DNA of 64,000 nt from Rhizobium sp. (GTDB taxonomy: Bacteria > Pseudomonadota > Alphaproteobacteria > Rhizobiales > Rhizobiaceae): contig DPXQ01000114.1 of assembly GCA_003527225.1 (NCBI GenBank), positions 1 through 64,000 of the forward strand. Reading direction: 5' to 3'. Shown here piece by piece: positions 62,031-64,000 of the stretch (the first letter of the stretch is position 1; every line of letters starts with the position of its first letter). The translations under genes were made by a program, and so were the position numbers. The notes under the pieces were generated by a model. The model did not search any database. It was not told where the DNA came from and worked only from the letters and a program-made list of their open reading frames with translations.

Positions 62031-62342
62031 ATGAATGTGATCGCCAAGTCGGCTTTGGTCAGGTTCTGGGAGCGCCAGCCCAGCGGACTTCCGAGAAAAG
62101 CCGCGCAGGCGGCGATGACGGAGTGGTACACAACGGCTTCGGAAGCAAGCTGGAGCCATTTTGATGAACTCAGGAAGACCTTCAACTCTGCTGATTATGT
62201 GGCCGACGGGAAAGTGGTCTTCGACGTAGGCGGGAACAAGTACCGCATCGTCGGACTGGTTGCATATCGGACGAAACGTATCTTCATTCTGTTTGTGGGA
62301 ACGCATGCCGAGTACGATGAGGTCGACGTAAAGAAGCTCTGA
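62031..62342 (+). CDS. higB: HigB-type mRNA interferase toxin
   Basis: 103 residues: NVIAKSALVRFWERQPSG (N-terminal helix), ASWSHFDELRKTFNSADYV, KVVFDVGGNKYRIVGLVAYRTKRIFILFVGTHAEYDEVDV. The KYRIVGLVAY.TKRIFI..VGTH.EYD pattern is the HigB family core (ribosome-dependent mRNA cleavage). It precedes the antitoxin gene by 11 bp. Start ATG at 62031. Confidence 0.92.
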   Translation: MNVIAKSALVRFWERQPSGLPRKAAQAAMTEWYTTASEASWSHFDELRKTFNSADYVADGKVVFDVGGNKYRIVGLVAYRTKRIFILFVGTHAEYDEVDVKKL

Positions 62343-62353
62343 AGGAGACGGCA

Positions 62354-62734
62354 ATGATGGATTTGGCAGCATTGCGAACGTTGCAGAACGAAGAAGAGTA
62401 CCAGACCGCTCTGAAGGCCGTGCGGCCGTATTTCGAAGTGGAACCTGCCGCAGGCACTGCGGAAGCGGCCCATTTCGACGCCCTCGTTTTGCTGATTGAG
62501 GAGTATGAATCGCGACACTTCGCGATTCCGCGCGCAGCACCCATCGAGGTCCTGAAGTCGGTGATGATTGCCAACAATTACAGCCGTGCGGACCTGATCG
62601 CCGTCATCGGATCGAAGTCACGGGTAGCGGACCTGTTGAACGGAAAGCGTGAGATCAACCTGGAGCAAATTCGCAAGATCAGCAAGGCATGGGGCATTCC
62701 GGCGGGATCATTGGTCGGAGAGATTGCGGCCTAG
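62354..62734 (+). CDS. higA: HigA-type antitoxin
   Basis: 126 residues. The C-terminal helix-turn-helix (PIEVLKSVMIANNYSRADLIAVIGSKSRVADLLNGKREINLEQIRKISKAWGIP) follows an N-terminal helical part (ALRTLQNEEEYQTALKAVRPYFEV) that binds toxin. It represses the double operator upstream. GAAGGAGAC precedes the ATG. The HigB-HigA order is normal for this family. Confidence 0.92.
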   Translation: MMDLAALRTLQNEEEYQTALKAVRPYFEVEPAAGTAEAAHFDALVLLIEEYESRHFAIPRAAPIEVLKSVMIANNYSRADLIAVIGSKSRVADLLNGKREINLEQIRKISKAWGIPAGSLVGEIAA

Positions 62735-63012
62735 ATAGGATTGGCGACCCCCGGACGAGGTTTCATCGTTCTCGGCTTGGGATCCGGTGGCACTTGCTGC
62801 CAATAGCTTGAATGTTGCGTGCCATGCCGGCCTCTTCCAATCAAATTCTGTGATCGACTCATTCGTCAACGTGTTGTTTTCGCGCATATATCTTGCGCTT
62901 TCGATATGTCGGAGAAGGATTTCTTGCCAATTCGCCGCGCGGGCGACTTTCTCCTTGACCTTGGCGCGTCTCCTGCCGTTGACTGCCAGCCATAACCCGA
63001 TTGGAGACTGAA

Positions 63013-63897
63013 ATGGCTGTCGATACCTCCCCCCGCTCCCCCACCTGGACCTATGTCGATGGAGAATGGATTGCCGGTAATCCGCCGCTGATCGGCCCGA
63101 CATCGCATGCCATGTGGCTGGGCTCGACCGTGTTCGACGGCGCGCGCTGGTTCGACGGTATTGCCCCCGATCTCGACGAGCATTGCAAACGCATCAACCG
63201 CTCGGCGGCCAACATGGGGATGAAGGCGACCGTCGCGGCCGAAGAGATCGAGCGGCTGGTCTGGGAAGGTATCAAGAAGTTCGACGGCAAGACCGCGATC
63301 TACATCAAGCCGATGTACTGGGCCGAACACGGTCAGCACGGTTCGGTCGTCGCCGCCGACCCGGAATCGACCCGCTTCGCGCTCTGCCTGTTCGAAGCGC
63401 CGCTGAACCCCTCGCAGCCGAGCAGGCTGACGCTCTCGCCCTATCGCCGCCCGACGCCGGAATGCGCGATGACGGACGCCAAGACCGGCAGTCTCTACCC
63501 CAATTCCGGCCGCATGATCATCGAGGCCCGCGCCCGCGGCTTCGACAATGCGCTGGTTCGCGACATGAACGGAAATGTCGTCGAGACGGCATCCTCCAAC
63601 GTCTTCATGGTCAAGGATGGCGTCGTCTTCACGCCAGTCCCCAACCGCACCTTCCTTGCCGGCATCACGCGTTCGCGTGTCATGGGACTTCTGCGCGGGG
63701 CGGGCTACGAGGTTCGCGAGGTGACGCTTTCGGTCGAGGACTTCATGAACGCCGACGAGATATTCACCTCCGGCAACTATTCCAAGGTCTCTCCGGTCGC
63801 CCGTCTGGACGATCGCGACCTGCAGGAAGGCCCGGTCACCCGCAAGGCCTTGCAGCTCTACATGGACTGGGCCCACTCCTCGAAGAAGGTGGCCTGA
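63013..63897 (+). CDS. Branched-chain amino-acid aminotransferase-like, class IV
   Basis: 294 residues, PLP enzyme of fold IV: GSTVFDGARWFDG (motif near N-term), IYIKPMYWAE, the PLP-Lys segment TDAKTGSLYPNSGRMIIEA and ALVRDMNGNVVETASSNVFMVKDGVVFTP (class IV signature). It should interconvert branched-chain amino acids and 2-oxo acids; IlvE and D-amino-acid transferases are relatives. Start at 63013 has TTGGAGAC upstream. A terminator follows. Confidence 0.9.
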   Translation: MAVDTSPRSPTWTYVDGEWIAGNPPLIGPTSHAMWLGSTVFDGARWFDGIAPDLDEHCKRINRSAANMGMKATVAAEEIERLVWEGIKKFDGKTAIYIKPMYWAEHGQHGSVVAADPESTRFALCLFEAPLNPSQPSRLTLSPYRRPTPECAMTDAKTGSLYPNSGRMIIEARARGFDNALVRDMNGNVVETASSNVFMVKDGVVFTPVPNRTFLAGITRSRVMGLLRGAGYEVREVTLSVEDFMNADEIFTSGNYSKVSPVARLDDRDLQEGPVTRKALQLYMDWAHSSKKVA

Positions 63898-63935
63898 TCC
63901 GGCTTCGCCGGCCACTCGTTTTCAGTAGCATGATG

Positions 63936-63961
63936 CGCGCGGGTAACCCCCGCGCGTTTTC
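63936..63961 (+). terminator. Rho-independent terminator after the aminotransferase
   Basis: CGCGCGGG (63936-63943), TAACC, CCCGCGCG (63949-63956), then TTTTC. Typical terminator 38 bp after the stop. Confidence 0.85.
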
Positions 63962-64000
63962 TTTGCTGCCTGCGGCATTCGCGCTCACGCCTGTGCCGGC

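Noticed and set aside
62735..63012. Regulatory RNA between higA and the aminotransferase
   Set aside because: No terminator-like hairpin or promoter pair stands out; only the aminotransferase leader is supported.

Overview
The window looks like chromosomal (or large-replicon) DNA of a fast-growing rhizobium-type alphaproteobacterium (Rhizobium/Agrobacterium/Sinorhizobium relatives). Signs are the high G+C content, Rhizobiales-typical genes (DUF982, the TIGR03808 Tat-exported repeat protein, a Rhizobium etli type asparaginase, MntR-MntH, an orphan GroEL paralog) and intergenic hairpin repeats of the kind found across rhizobial genomes. No rRNA, tRNA, CRISPR array or intact insertion sequence was seen. 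Most of the window is metabolic and regulatory housekeeping in short transcription units, interspersed with small accessory islands.

Layout. 1-2.4 kb: assimilatory sulfate reduction (cysH, 5' part of cysD) and a decayed cysA fragment. 2.4-8.5 kb: a ClC antiporter, then choline-to-glycine-betaine genes betB and betA, split by one toxin-antitoxin (TA) pair and flanked by another, with an IS-end-like scar where betI/betC would be expected. 8.5-9.8 kb: a nitric-oxide unit (a 25-bp NsrR-type palindrome, group III truncated globin, nsrR, a 46-residue membrane microprotein). 10-12.5 kb: an HdeD-like membrane protein and an EAL-CBS-GGDEF protein. 12.6-16.7 kb: an unrecognised accessory cluster, comprising an XRE regulator, two paralogous beta-rich proteins, a 93-residue protein, a secreted protein and a 215-residue protein. 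17-25 kb: quinone oxidoreductase, O-GlcNAc-transferase-like protein, a 24-residue microprotein gene with its own promoter and terminator, DUF3750, asparaginase, DeoR regulator, glyoxalase-like and GST genes. 25-36 kb: beta-helix protein, MarR-controlled MFS pump, two tandem L,D-transpeptidases, OhrR/Ohr peroxide defence, a membrane diguanylate cyclase, a Xre-RES TA pair and a LysE exporter. 36-46 kb: a MarR-linked DUF899-DUF1579-VOC operon, PAP2 phosphatase, orphan GroEL, HerA-like ATPase, LysR and an aldo-keto reductase. 46-57 kb: MscS channel, MntR/MntH, a translationally coupled FecR / CHASE2-PAS-GGDEF-EAL pair, SDR, methyltransferase and haloacid dehalogenase. 57-64 kb: ROK regulator plus sugar ABC transporter (xylFHG type), a HigBA TA pair and a branched-chain aminotransferase.

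How the genes work together. Many units pair a local regulator with a visible operator: NsrR/globin, OhrR/Ohr, MntR/MntH, MarR/MFS, MarR/DUF899, ROK/XylF, DeoR/DUF4406 and each TA promoter. Cyclic-di-GMP turnover is represented by three proteins, one tied to a FecR-like envelope protein. Four TA modules lie in 64 kb. The strongest candidate for something undescribed is the XRE-led cluster at 12.6-16.7 kb; next are the 24-residue microprotein gene and the FecR-CHASE2 signalling pair. All family assignments come from motifs recognised by eye. No database search was run.
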